From the IMG/VR virus record IMGVR_UViG_3300021092_003763, positions 1 through 43,512 of that record: a DNA stretch of 43,512 nucleotides, one strand, 5' to 3'. Positions 7,844-16,044 of the stretch are shown piece after piece. The position numbers were made by a program, and so were the translations under genes. Source of the stretch: a virus. Every line of letters starts with the position of its first letter. Position 1 is the stretch's first letter. Under the pieces are notes generated by a model. That model was given only the letters and a program-made list of their open reading frames with translations, did not search any database and had not been told where the DNA came from.

Positions 7844-9445
7844 TTAAAGAGTGAAATCTGGTGCATCTGCTGATTCCCCACCTTCCCCTTTATCCTTTTT
7901 GGCCTTGTCCGCTTGTTTCTTTTCGTCTTTTTTGAATTTTTCGTTCTCTCTATATTCGTCCATACTCAAACCAAGCCATCTTTTTATTAACCACTCCTTA
8001 TCGAAATATGGAACTTCCTCTTCTCCGATTTTTTGTTTCATATCTCCCAATGCGGTGATAAATGTCGTTCTTTTCGTGTAGTTAGATAAAACAATTAGTT
8101 GTTCGAAAACATTTTCTTTAACGAAGTTCAAACCCAAATTTACTTTAAATGATCTGTCTTCAGACAAGGCAGGAAAATCCAAACAAGTTTGGATATAAAG
8201 AGGTTTAACCAAAAGTTCTTGGAAAATAGATCTCAAACGGGTAACAAATTTTTCGTATCTAATTTCGTCTCTTTCTAACTGGTCGATTGATATTTGATAG
8301 GTGGCAGGACCACTTCTCCCAGCAAACCTAGCATATGGAATTTTGGAGTCTAATTTTAGCTTGTTGTAAAAATAAACAACATTTTCCATCACGTTAAAAT
8401 CGGGACCATTTGGATTTAAAGTGTTAATGTCTGGCGATTCCCCGTCTTTTTCCGGAAAGAGATAATTTTTGTAAAACTGTACTCTGGGGGCACCATTGAC
8501 AGTCAATTCCCCGGAAGTATCATTAATTTGAATTTCTTCTTTATACTGAGACATCAGCTGTCCCAGGGTTTGCATAGCTTTTTGTCCGGATTGTGTTCCA
8601 ACAGGAATAACGAATTTCAAACGATACGAAGCGTTCATGACATTCCAAATTACCCGAGTATTTTCCATGATTCTCAGAATGTTATAAGATCTGATCAGCC
8701 TTTCAGTGTAGCTGACTCTGGAAACGGAATTACCCTTGGCATAGGAAAGATAAATGACCTGCTCTGCCTTTAATTTTCTGGTCATTCTAGGATCACCCGG
8801 ATATTGAATCCAGATTTGTTGAAATTCTTTGTTGGGCTGTTGTTCAGTTGCAGGTTGAAGAGAGGTGGCATCTAATTCTTTGAAACCAACAATTTTTTTT
8901 CCATCTGTCGAGTACACAATTTCAAAAGCCAAAAAACCATCAATTAGAAATTGACGAAAATACTGCCAGGCAAGAGTACTTTGTTGAAAACCAAACAGCA
9001 TGTACAAAGTTCTGAAATTTTCTTCTACCTTAGAACGGACTTCGGGTTTTAAATCAACATTTAATAAAGATGGATACCCGAAGAAATTTTTGTCGTCGTA
9101 GTTGATAGCATCGTCTGATAAAGTATCCAGAATGAAATCAATTTCTCCGTTTAAAGCAAATTTTCTTAAGAATTCTCTTTTCCCGAGATAATCCTTGTCG
9201 AAATAGGCTATGTATTTTCTTACTCTAGTATCTTGATAACCTAAAGTCCAGAAGAAAGCGTCATTCTCGGTAAATCCAGTTCCTTCATTGTTGAAAAAGG
9301 TAGATTCGGTTGCCCCTATAGCCTGAGAATTCCGGATAACCATATCCTCGTACTGCATACCAAACCTTCCAATTTTAGATAGGTTTCGGTACAGATTTCC
9401 TAAAAAGGAACGCTGTTGACTGTTATCATCGTTAAATCCTGCCAT
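7844..9445 (-). CDS. Portal protein, copy A (gp20-like)
   Basis: A 533-residue portal-vertex protein similar in length to T4 gp20 (524). Portals form the dodecameric DNA channel at one capsid vertex and seat the terminase. Typical gp20 features are YFDKDYLGKREFLRKFA near residues 81-97, LDTLSDDAI, the WQYFRQFLIDG segment, FKELDATSLQP, and the long stem region YLSYAKG-NSVSRVSYTERLIR. It is roughly half identical to the next gene upstream over its whole length. It ends in a Lys-rich, then Gly/acidic tail. The ATG lies 2 nt after the stop of copy B, so the two are co-translated. Which copy builds the vertex, or whether both do, cannot be told from sequence. Confidence 0.88.
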   Translation of the reverse strand: MAGFNDDNSQQRSFLGNLYRNLSKIGRFGMQYEDMVIRNSQAIGATESTFFNNEGTGFTENDAFFWTLGYQDTRVRKYIAYFDKDYLGKREFLRKFALNGEIDFILDTLSDDAINYDDKNFFGYPSLLNVDLKPEVRSKVEENFRTLYMLFGFQQSTLAWQYFRQFLIDGFLAFEIVYSTDGKKIVGFKELDATSLQPATEQQPNKEFQQIWIQYPGDPRMTRKLKAEQVIYLSYAKGNSVSRVSYTERLIRSYNILRIMENTRVIWNVMNASYRLKFVIPVGTQSGQKAMQTLGQLMSQYKEEIQINDTSGELTVNGAPRVQFYKNYLFPEKDGESPDINTLNPNGPDFNVMENVVYFYNKLKLDSKIPYARFAGRSGPATYQISIDQLERDEIRYEKFVTRLRSIFQELLVKPLYIQTCLDFPALSEDRSFKVNLGLNFVKENVFEQLIVLSNYTKRTTFITALGDMKQKIGEEEVPYFDKEWLIKRWLGLSMDEYRENEKFKKDEKKQADKAKKDKGEGGESADAPDFTL

Positions 9446-9447
9446 AA

Positions 9448-11073
9448 TTATGCCGGTGTTTCTGTTTCTGGCGGGGATCCTTCTGGTTCAGTTCCTGCTT
9501 CTGAATCACCACCTTCAGCGCCTTCTCCACCTTCTGGAGTTTCTTTTGATTTTTTATTCTTGGTCTTCTCTTTAGCTTCTTCATTGGCTTTGATATCATC
9601 CTCAGTCATTCCTAGAAAATTTTCAATTAGATAACCCAAAGAAAAGAAAGGCTGTCCTTCTCCGTCCACCAATCCATACATGGCATCTATGGATTCTTTC
9701 CTTTTGTTCATCGTTTCTATTTCCTGATTCACTCTGAATGGATTATCCGAAACAAAAGTTAATCCAAGTTGACTTCTGAACATATAATCTTTCTCCAATT
9801 GCGGAAAATCTCTACACAATTGAATCCACAAAGGTTTTATAAGAATGTCCTGGAAAACGGATCTTAATCTCATGATAAACTTTGCGAATCTAATTTCCTC
9901 TTTATCCAATCCTTCGGCTGCATTGGCATATTTACCAATCGATCCACCATCTGGTCCTTGGAATCTAGAAAATGGAATTTTAGATTCTTGAACCAACTTG
10001 TCGAAAAAATAAGCCAAAGGAGCTGGATCATTCAAATTTGGTCCGGCGGTGTTAAGGGGTTCAATATTTGGAGTACCTAAAGCTCCCTTAGGCATAAGAT
10101 AATTTTTGTAAAATTGAATTTTTGGCTGACCATTTACCGAAAGTTCCCCACTTTCATCGTTGAATTGAATATCTTCTTTGTATATGGACATCAACTCGCC
10201 AAGGGTTTGCATAGCCTTTTGTTGCGATCTGGACCCCACTGGGACTGTCATTTTTAGACGGAATGATGCATTCATCACAGACCAAATAACACGGGTGTAT
10301 TCAATGATCCTGAGAACATTGTACGGACGAATCAATCTTTCTGAATAACTTACTCTTGAAACAGTATTGCCTTTGGCATAAGAAAGATAAATGATTTGGG
10401 AATCGTAAAGCATTCTCCTTTTTCTTTCGTCCTTAGGATATTGATACCAAACATTTAAGAAGGTTCCATCTTTTTGCTTTTCTACGGAAGGCATAAGGGT
10501 GGTTGCGTCTAGTTCTTTGAAACCAATAATATTTTTCCCCCTGTCATCGTATACGATTTCGAAAGCAACGAAACCATCAACAAGGAGTTGTCTGAAATAT
10601 TGCCATGCAGAAATATCGTCATTGAAACCAAACATGTCGTACAATTTTTTGTACGTCGAATCAATTTTATCTGAAACATCTTTTTTAATTCCAATAATGT
10701 TTAAGAAGGCTGGATATGCGAAAAAATTAAATCCATCATAGGAAATTGCCTCGTCGCAGACCGTATCCAAAATGTATTCAATCTCAGGATTTAAAGAAAA
10801 TTTTCTTAGATAATCTCTTTTTCCTGCATAGTCTTTATCAAAATATGAAATATACTGTCTGGTAGTCGTATCTTGTCTACCTAAAGAGAAAAGTGTAGTT
10901 TCATCTTCAATCGGACCTTTCTTTAAAAATTCTGCTTCTGTGGTACCAATTGCCTGTGAATTTTTGACCACCATGTCTCCATATCTCAATCCGAAATTGC
11001 TCAGATTTTTGATCGAGTCCCTAATTCTTTGGAATACAGGGTTGGTGTTTGGGTTCTCATTAAATCCTGCCAT
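9448..11073 (-). CDS. Portal protein, copy B (gp20-like paralogue)
   Basis: A 541-residue gp20-like portal with the same blocks as copy A (YFDKDYAGKRDYLRKFS, WQYFRQLLVDGFVAFE, FKELDATTLMP, YLSYAKGNTVSRVSYSERLI). Both copies start MAGFN and share NSQAIG near residue 40. Differences concentrate in the N-terminal arm, a longer Gly-rich insertion (DGGSIGKYANAAEG) and the tail, which here is acidic and Pro/Gly-rich. Both reading frames are full-length, so neither looks like a decayed copy. A GATATATA element lies 59 nt upstream inside the end of the preceding gene. Confidence 0.88.
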   Translation of the reverse strand: MAGFNENPNTNPVFQRIRDSIKNLSNFGLRYGDMVVKNSQAIGTTEAEFLKKGPIEDETTLFSLGRQDTTTRQYISYFDKDYAGKRDYLRKFSLNPEIEYILDTVCDEAISYDGFNFFAYPAFLNIIGIKKDVSDKIDSTYKKLYDMFGFNDDISAWQYFRQLLVDGFVAFEIVYDDRGKNIIGFKELDATTLMPSVEKQKDGTFLNVWYQYPKDERKRRMLYDSQIIYLSYAKGNTVSRVSYSERLIRPYNVLRIIEYTRVIWSVMNASFRLKMTVPVGSRSQQKAMQTLGELMSIYKEDIQFNDESGELSVNGQPKIQFYKNYLMPKGALGTPNIEPLNTAGPNLNDPAPLAYFFDKLVQESKIPFSRFQGPDGGSIGKYANAAEGLDKEEIRFAKFIMRLRSVFQDILIKPLWIQLCRDFPQLEKDYMFRSQLGLTFVSDNPFRVNQEIETMNKRKESIDAMYGLVDGEGQPFFSLGYLIENFLGMTEDDIKANEEAKEKTKNKKSKETPEGGEGAEGGDSEAGTEPEGSPPETETPA

Positions 11074-11103
11074 GAAGTCAGAAATTTGGTTTTATAGACA
11101 AAA

Positions 11104-11706
11104 TCAAATTTTTATTTTCGATTTATATTCTTTATATATCTGATCCAAAGAGAGACCCTCTAAAGTTGCTTGGCTAAAATATGGAATTTTTACCCAATCT
11201 GAATAATCTACTATTTTCATTCCTCGCAAATTTTCCTTTTCGAATCCAAAAATTGCGAATTCATATCCAGTTCCTTTAAATATTTTTTGTAAATTTTCCC
11301 CTTTTAGATTCAATGGCATCTGAGATTCGGAAATGTTTCTCACATTTTCTTCAAGTATTTCCGAAAAAGTCGTGGTCAAACGTGTTAAAATTTCTGCGAG
11401 ATTATCGGGTGGGATAATTGTTAAATCCATAACTTTACAAATTATCCTATTTCCAATTCTTTCTTCAGATAAAAAAAGAAAACAAGGGTATCTATTCACA
11501 AAAGAATTTTTTTCTCCTGTTTTTGATTTTGTGGTATGCAATCCAAAATAAATTTTTCCACTTTTGAAGGCTGTGAATTTTTCACCGGTATTTTTCGAGT
11601 CGGGACCATACTTCTCCGAGAATTCTTGGTTTACGGAGGAATTAAGTTCAGATAAAGAGGAAAATTGACTTCTCAATTTTTTAGCCTGTTCAGGAAAGTC
11701 TATCAT
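11104..11706 (-). CDS. Hypothetical protein between gp4-like nuclease and portal genes
   Basis: I place the start at the ATG at 11706 (MIDFPEQAKKLRSQ), which overlaps the stop of the gp4-like gene as ATGA, giving 200 residues. A longer reading back to 11910 would overlap that gene by about 200 nt and has a basic, low-quality N-terminus. The protein has a mixed alpha/beta appearance with FKSGKIYFGLHT, RYPCFLFLSEERI and YSDWVKIPYFSQATLEGLSL. I do not recognise the family. Its setting between head-completion and portal genes suggests a head or neck function. The 3' end carries the GATATATA element that may serve the portal genes. Confidence 0.7.
   Translation of the reverse strand: MIDFPEQAKKLRSQFSSLSELNSSVNQEFSEKYGPDSKNTGEKFTAFKSGKIYFGLHTTKSKTGEKNSFVNRYPCFLFLSEERIGNRIICKVMDLTIIPPDNLAEILTRLTTTFSEILEENVRNISESQMPLNLKGENLQKIFKGTGYEFAIFGFEKENLRGMKIVDYSDWVKIPYFSQATLEGLSLDQIYKEYKSKIKI
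11133..11140 (-). promoter_or_regulatory. GATATATA element inside gene end, candidate portal promoter
   Basis: Minus-strand octamer GATATATA within the last codons of the upstream gene, 59 nt before the ATG of portal copy B. It is the same octamer found before other virion genes. Overlap with coding sequence weakens the call, since the codons alone could explain it. Confidence 0.35.
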
Positions 11707-12188
11707 TTGCTTTGAAATAGGAATTTCTCGTTGACAACTCCGAATTTCATACCCCTGCTTTCTGCCCAGTGTTTTGCAGCTTTGAATTTTGCTTGATTTG
11801 TAATCCAAATTTGCATTTTGTGATTGTAAGATTTTAATTTTTCTACTGTGTATGTTCCTTCGTATATTGGCTTTTGGTGTTGTTTTTCTGGCTTCACCTC
11901 GACCAACCATTCCTGCTCATTTCCATCATCTTGAAGAACTTTCAAGTAAAAATCAACGTTGTAATTGTGATCTTTTTTATCTAGTGGATTGTAATAAGGA
12001 ATTGCCGCTGGTTCAGAACTCCATTTTAAAATTTTTTCGTTGTTGTCACAATATTTGCAAAATCTGAATTCCCAGCTTGATCTACAAATAATGTTGTGAA
12101 TATCCCCAACATATTTTTCTGGATTAACGGGTACATACAAACCAGATTTGTAGTCACCGTTGGGTTTTATTTTCTTGATGTCAGTCAT
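11703..12188 (-). CDS. Head-completion nuclease (gp4-like, TnsA/PD-(D/E)XK fold)
   Basis: A 161-residue protein matching the T4 gp4 (gp50/gp65) head-completion family. Those proteins act after DNA packaging, before tail joining. Visible blocks: CRSSWEFRFCKYCD (35-48), ILKWSSEPAAIPYYNP (53-68), YNVDFYLKV (76-84) and WLVEVKP (94-100). These supply the acidic and lysine positions of a PD-(D/E)XK nuclease: Glu40, Asp79, Glu97 and Lys99. The gene is coupled to its downstream neighbour by ATGA and directly follows the gp55-like sigma gene (stop and ATG adjoin). Confidence 0.85.
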   Translation of the reverse strand: MTDIKKIKPNGDYKSGLYVPVNPEKYVGDIHNIICRSSWEFRFCKYCDNNEKILKWSSEPAAIPYYNPLDKKDHNYNVDFYLKVLQDDGNEQEWLVEVKPEKQHQKPIYEGTYTVEKLKSYNHKMQIWITNQAKFKAAKHWAESRGMKFGVVNEKFLFQSK

Positions 12189-12548
12189 TTAAATATTATA
12201 GGAATTGTCTTCTCCTGTAATATAAGAAAATGGAATGGTTTTGGGTGATTTTGGGGGATGTATTTTTTTCCAGCCCTTTGCAAATCCGTTTTTAGCTATT
12301 TGTGTATAATATGCAAATGGATTATTTGATTTAGTAGGGTCGAATCTGTTCCAATATTTACAAAGATCCTCCATGGCAAAAGCCATACAATCAGCTTTGT
12401 CGTCTGGATCTTTGTAAGCCATTTTCTTGGAAATTCCAGCAATCATTAAATTGAACATTTCAATGGCCTCTACAGTCAGCTGTCCATTTTTTTTAGATTC
12501 TAAAATAGCATCCATTAAACTGGAGTTGGTAACGTAAACTTTCGTCAT
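12189..12548 (-). CDS. gp55-like late-transcription sigma factor
   Basis: A 119-residue protein that matches the conserved core of T4 gp55, the minimal sigma that lets host RNA polymerase read late promoters. The blocks are SLMDAILESKK (10-20), IAGISKKMAYKDP (36-48), DLCKYWNRFDP (61-71) and NNPFAYYTQIAKNGFAKGWK (75-94), which correspond to gp55's SKR, LHNFDETK and NPHAYITQACFNAF segments. It is shorter than T4 gp55 (185). The last 25 residues probably hold the contact to a gp33/gp45-type partner, but I cannot show this. Presence of this gene makes the repeated GATATATA elements good late-promoter candidates. No such element precedes this gene itself, which fits earlier expression. Confidence 0.85.
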   Translation of the reverse strand: MTKVYVTNSSLMDAILESKKNGQLTVEAIEMFNLMIAGISKKMAYKDPDDKADCMAFAMEDLCKYWNRFDPTKSNNPFAYYTQIAKNGFAKGWKKIHPPKSPKTIPFSYITGEDNSYNI

Positions 12549-12606
12549 TAAATGTTAAAAAATTGCTAACTTAGAATCTTAGTTTTAACCTCGGGGTTAG
12601 TTTCAT

Positions 12607-12777
12607 TTAAAACTTATTTTCCTCTGGTGAATCATCAGAAAGTTTGTTGTCTTCAGATTTTCCAGTCGGAGCAAAACTCATTCCTTTTTTGTAGTCATCT
12701 ACAAAAGGTTTTGGTTTTTTATCCTGATCCGGATCAGATGGTGCAAAAGCCCAAACCCTGCTAAGGATTTTTTTTAG
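12607..12777 (-). CDS. -1 frame extension of the 888-residue repeat protein (candidate frameshift product)
   Basis: Immediately past the stop at 12774 the -1 frame stays open for 56 codons to a TAA at 12607. There is no ATG near its beginning. It encodes WAFAPSDPDQDKK and MSFAPTGKSEDNK segments, which continue the FxxAP repeat pattern of the upstream frame. Exactly at the junction lies TCA AAA AAA AAC TAA, containing the canonical -1 slippery heptamer A-AAA-AAC. A 14-bp palindrome follows about 40 nt downstream. Either a share of ribosomes slips to make a roughly 940-residue protein, or an A has been lost or gained in the A9 run during replication, sequencing or assembly. It fills the otherwise gene-free stretch between 12549 and 12773. 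Confidence 0.7.
   Translation of the reverse strand, partial: LKKILSRVWAFAPSDPDQDKKPKPFVDDYKKGMSFAPTGKSEDNKLSDDSPEENKF
12724..12737. promoter_or_regulatory. 14-bp perfect palindrome downstream of the slippery site
   Basis: The sequence CTGATCCGGATCAG is its own reverse complement. In RNA it could form a 5-bp stem with a CCGG loop, about 40 nt after the A-AAA-AAC site. This is farther than the 5-9 nt typical of frameshift stimulators, so a stimulating role is doubtful. Confidence 0.3.
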
Positions 12778-15440
12778 TTTTTTTTTGACTCTTCGCTTTC
12801 GTCGATATTGTAACCCATTTCACTGTTTGACTTATAATCAAGTTTACCGTCTGCTCCTTTAGAGGGTGCAACCGAAAAATTAGGATCTGTTTTTTGTACC
12901 TGCGGACTGTGTGATTTACCTTTGATGGTTTTTACTCCATACCCGGCATCTCCCTCAGCCTTACCCGGGGCAACAGCAAAATTTTGATTTATTTTTCCTA
13001 GTCCAGTTTTTTCATCAACATTGTAACCCATTTCATCGTCTACTTTGTAATGGGGTTGTTTTCCCTTTTCATTTCCGGGGGCAGAAGCAAAATTCGGATC
13101 TGTCTTCATGACTTGTGGATTTTTTGCTTTGTATCTAATTCCTTTTACATCATAATCTGCATCTCCTTCTTCGGATCCGGGGGTTTCTGCCAATCTCATG
13201 AGTTTAACATCAGATTTGCTAAATGTTGTATCTTCGGACAAATTATAACCTGCACCTTTATTTGCCTTATATTTGGTGTGTTTTTCATTTCCTTCTGGAG
13301 CTTCTTCTAAATTAGCATCCTTCAAATTTTCGAAATCTTTTTGACCAGACTTATCGTTATCCTTTCCCTTGGGAGCAGTTTCGGTATTTTTTCTCATCGT
13401 GTTTGCTGGTGTTGAATCTTTCTTTTCTTTCGAAGATTTTCCAGGGGCAATTGCCATTTGCTGCGAAGCTTCTTTTAATTCCTCTTGTGATTCTGAATCT
13501 GCTTCGTTCTCATCCCCTGCTCTGGATAAAGCATCATCTAAATTTTCAATCTCATCGATTTTAAAATCCCCGGTTCTGCCGTTATCCATCAAAACAGTGT
13601 AGGACCCAGAGGTGCTGTCAATAGAAATAATTTTTCCCGTATTACCGTTCTCTAAAACTTTAACATATTCTCCCACATTGAATTTATCATCCTCGAAAAC
13701 TTCCTCGAAAGCAAGAGCTTGGTTTTCAATTTTATCCAGTTCGCTGTTAACAGCAGACCATTTTTTGCGCAACGAAGAAAGTTCTTTTTCTAACAAATTT
13801 TGTGCTCTTTGAAGTTCGTCCGAATTAGCAAACAAAGGATTTAAACCCATTTGAGATTCAACTTTTCGAAGCTGTCCTTCTAAAACTGTGATATTTTCCA
13901 TCAGTTTTTTTCTATCATTAATCATAATAGATTTGATTCTAGATTCTCCCTCTAAGAATTCTGTTAAACCTTCTGAAATGTCATACTTTAGGAATTCCTT
14001 AACCATATTAGTTGCCTGTGTTCCGTTAACTTCGAATACGGAATTATCTGACATTGACTCGTTGATTCGATTTAGGAAAATTTTGTTTTCCCACTTGATC
14101 AAATTAACAGAAGCACCTTCGTAAACTTTAGATTCGATTCTCTTTGCAAAATCAAGTTCTACGATAGAAAAGAAGTTTTCATACAAATTCAGAATGTCAT
14201 AAACAATTTTATTTTCATTCATTCCCAGTGATCCAGAAATTTCTAATCCGATTGCTTTTGAAAGATTGATTTTATCTTGAAATCTCATCGATTTTCCATT
14301 GAAAAGAACCGATACGCCTTCCCCTTCTTCGACCAATGAGAATTTATTTTTACCTACAAAAACATTTAAACCATGCTCATCAGCTTTCACATAAGGAGCA
14401 TAAAAAGATTCCAAAATAGAAAGATAATTTTTAGGCAAAACAGCAACTTGGCCACGATTCAACCTCTTCAATCCTTGATTAGATCCTTCGAAAACATTTG
14501 ACCCTATAGTAAATATTGTTTTACCTCCTTCAACGAGAACAGGTGAGAAAACTCTTCTCACCGAAGAATTACCAGAATGAATTGGAATATTTAATTTGGA
14601 CGAATCGCTCTCCATCAGAGAAAGATTATTCAATAAATTTCTCACGATTGGATTAAATTGCCATCTTGAAATTTCCTTCGACAAAAGAGAAATTGATTTA
14701 TTTTCGGAAACCAACCAATTGTTCAAGGATTCAGTTACTGGCGAGTAAAAGTCGGATCCGGCATTGCTAGAAATTGCATACAATGCTTTTGAAACTTCAA
14801 TTTCGGGTCTAAGATCATTTAAAAGGTCTTCTATAGATTCGGTAATTTCCTGAACTCTTTCATCCCAATCGAAATTCTTCATTTCTTGTAGAAATCCTTC
14901 TGCAACAAGAAATTCTGGCATGTTTTTGGTTTTGAGCAAATGATAATATTTTTCGCAAATAATTTTGATAGAAGGATGCTCGAAAATGCCAGAATTACGA
15001 ATAATATTAATACCTTCTAAAACACCTAGATTGTGTACTTCTTCGGATTTCATGAAAGCTTCTACCCCTTTGTCGTGTGAAGAAAGAGCGGCTAAATTTT
15101 CGTTCAAACTAGAATAGTCTACTTTAGACGTTTGCGACTTTTCGCTTTCAACATAGCTTCCTGAGTTTTTGGATAATCCGTTTCCAACACCACCCCAAGA
15201 TTCCATGATTCTACTAGCTGAGTTTCTCGATCTAGCCAATTCTTGTTCTCTTATCAACTGAAAGGGATCTTGTGCTGGTGTATTCACAGTTTCAATATTT
15301 TGAATAGATTCCATAATCAGATCGGTGTTGATATTAGAATCCCCCCTTTCTATCTTTTGAATGTTTGATTCGCAGATAGCTTTTACCTCAGGAGAGGTTG
15401 TTGTATTTCTTAGTGTTTTGAGTTTATTCAGTAAATCCAT
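12774..15440 (-). CDS. Large repeat-containing protein, probable virion or head-assembly role
   Basis: An 888-residue protein I do not recognise as a whole. Residues 1-510 are mixed, with a Ser/Asn-rich N-terminus. A coiled coil spans about 515-600. A small SH3/KOW-like module follows (FNVGEYVKVLENGNTGKIIS). The C-terminal 230 residues are hydrophilic repeats of about 60 residues with NFxxAPG-xxxG, YKVDDEMGYNVDE and KxxNPQVxKTDPNF signatures; two full copies and several half copies are visible. The frame ends at TAA inside an A-rich tract with an A-AAA-AAC heptamer, and the -1 frame continues the repeat. The ATG follows a GATATATA element by 24 nt, implying late expression. Position before the gp55-gp4-portal set suggests a head or scaffold function. 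Confidence 0.75.
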   Translation of the reverse strand: MDLLNKLKTLRNTTTSPEVKAICESNIQKIERGDSNINTDLIMESIQNIETVNTPAQDPFQLIREQELARSRNSASRIMESWGGVGNGLSKNSGSYVESEKSQTSKVDYSSLNENLAALSSHDKGVEAFMKSEEVHNLGVLEGINIIRNSGIFEHPSIKIICEKYYHLLKTKNMPEFLVAEGFLQEMKNFDWDERVQEITESIEDLLNDLRPEIEVSKALYAISSNAGSDFYSPVTESLNNWLVSENKSISLLSKEISRWQFNPIVRNLLNNLSLMESDSSKLNIPIHSGNSSVRRVFSPVLVEGGKTIFTIGSNVFEGSNQGLKRLNRGQVAVLPKNYLSILESFYAPYVKADEHGLNVFVGKNKFSLVEEGEGVSVLFNGKSMRFQDKINLSKAIGLEISGSLGMNENKIVYDILNLYENFFSIVELDFAKRIESKVYEGASVNLIKWENKIFLNRINESMSDNSVFEVNGTQATNMVKEFLKYDISEGLTEFLEGESRIKSIMINDRKKLMENITVLEGQLRKVESQMGLNPLFANSDELQRAQNLLEKELSSLRKKWSAVNSELDKIENQALAFEEVFEDDKFNVGEYVKVLENGNTGKIISIDSTSGSYTVLMDNGRTGDFKIDEIENLDDALSRAGDENEADSESQEELKEASQQMAIAPGKSSKEKKDSTPANTMRKNTETAPKGKDNDKSGQKDFENLKDANLEEAPEGNEKHTKYKANKGAGYNLSEDTTFSKSDVKLMRLAETPGSEEGDADYDVKGIRYKAKNPQVMKTDPNFASAPGNEKGKQPHYKVDDEMGYNVDEKTGLGKINQNFAVAPGKAEGDAGYGVKTIKGKSHSPQVQKTDPNFSVAPSKGADGKLDYKSNSEMGYNIDESEESKKN

Positions 15441-15464
15441 TTTGTTTTGAATTTTTTTACGTTC

Positions 15465-15472
15465 TATATATC
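15465..15472 (-). promoter_or_regulatory. GATATATA element, candidate late promoter
   Basis: Minus-strand octamer GATATATA, 24 nt before the ATG of the 888-residue repeat protein, in the 60-nt gap after the preceding gene. The leader between it and the ATG is A-rich with no Shine-Dalgarno sequence. Confidence 0.5.
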
Positions 15473-15500
15473 ATTCAGAAATTTCGTTTTCCGAATTTTT

Positions 15501-16043
15501 TTATTTAGCAACAAGAACTTGTAGCTTAACATCAAAGTCGGGGTGGGGATTAGTAAAAGTGATTCCCCCACCAGAATAAAGTAAATCATATTCGCTCAAA
15601 TTCCATCCAGTTACATCGGAATCGGTAGATCCGAGGGGGTTTCCGCTCAACACCATAAGTTCTCCTAGGTTGTAATTTTTTCCTTGATAGCTCCAATGAA
15701 TGTATTTTTGAATTTGAGGTGTACCGTTAGTAGGGGTTGGAACGCCGGGAATAATTGGAGTTTGTGAAGCGAATAATATTGGATTTTTAGGAGCTGGATA
15801 TTGAACTTTGACTGCTATCCATCTCACAAATCCTTCAGTTCCAATATCGGTTTGACTTAGTTTTATTGATTTAGTTCTTTTGAGTGTGATCATCAATCTT
15901 GAGTAATCCTCAACATCAAAGAATAAATCTTTGAAATTAAAAAAAGTTGTATAGTTGAAATCTTCCTCCAACACGAATTGGTTTTTGAAGAAAATCCAAC
16001 CATTGGGAGGAATTGGAGGGCAGAGTATAGGTCTGGTAGCCAT
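15501..16043 (-). CDS. Virion-like protein, paralogue of the next upstream gene
   Basis: A 180-residue beta-rich protein without charged repeats, membrane segments or signal. Its C-terminal half shares a layout with the upstream 225-residue protein: an aromatic WSYQGKNYNLGELMVLSG block (WEYKGSRFIMADFMMLTG there), a Trp-containing link (GWNLS / GWQTS) and a GGITFTNPHPDFDVKLQVLV end (GGFVFSNPTEYNVKLTVL there). These look like jelly-roll or tail/neck accessory subunits. The ATG lies 1 nt after the neighbour's stop. No family name can be given. Confidence 0.65.
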   Translation of the reverse strand: MATRPILCPPIPPNGWIFFKNQFVLEEDFNYTTFFNFKDLFFDVEDYSRLMITLKRTKSIKLSQTDIGTEGFVRWIAVKVQYPAPKNPILFASQTPIIPGVPTPTNGTPQIQKYIHWSYQGKNYNLGELMVLSGNPLGSTDSDVTGWNLSEYDLLYSGGGITFTNPHPDFDVKLQVLVAK

Positions 16044-16044
16044 T

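Noticed and set aside
11707-11910. N-terminal extension of the gene ending at 11104
   Set aside because: It overlaps the well-supported gp4-like nuclease gene. The ATG at 11706 with ATGA coupling is a better start.
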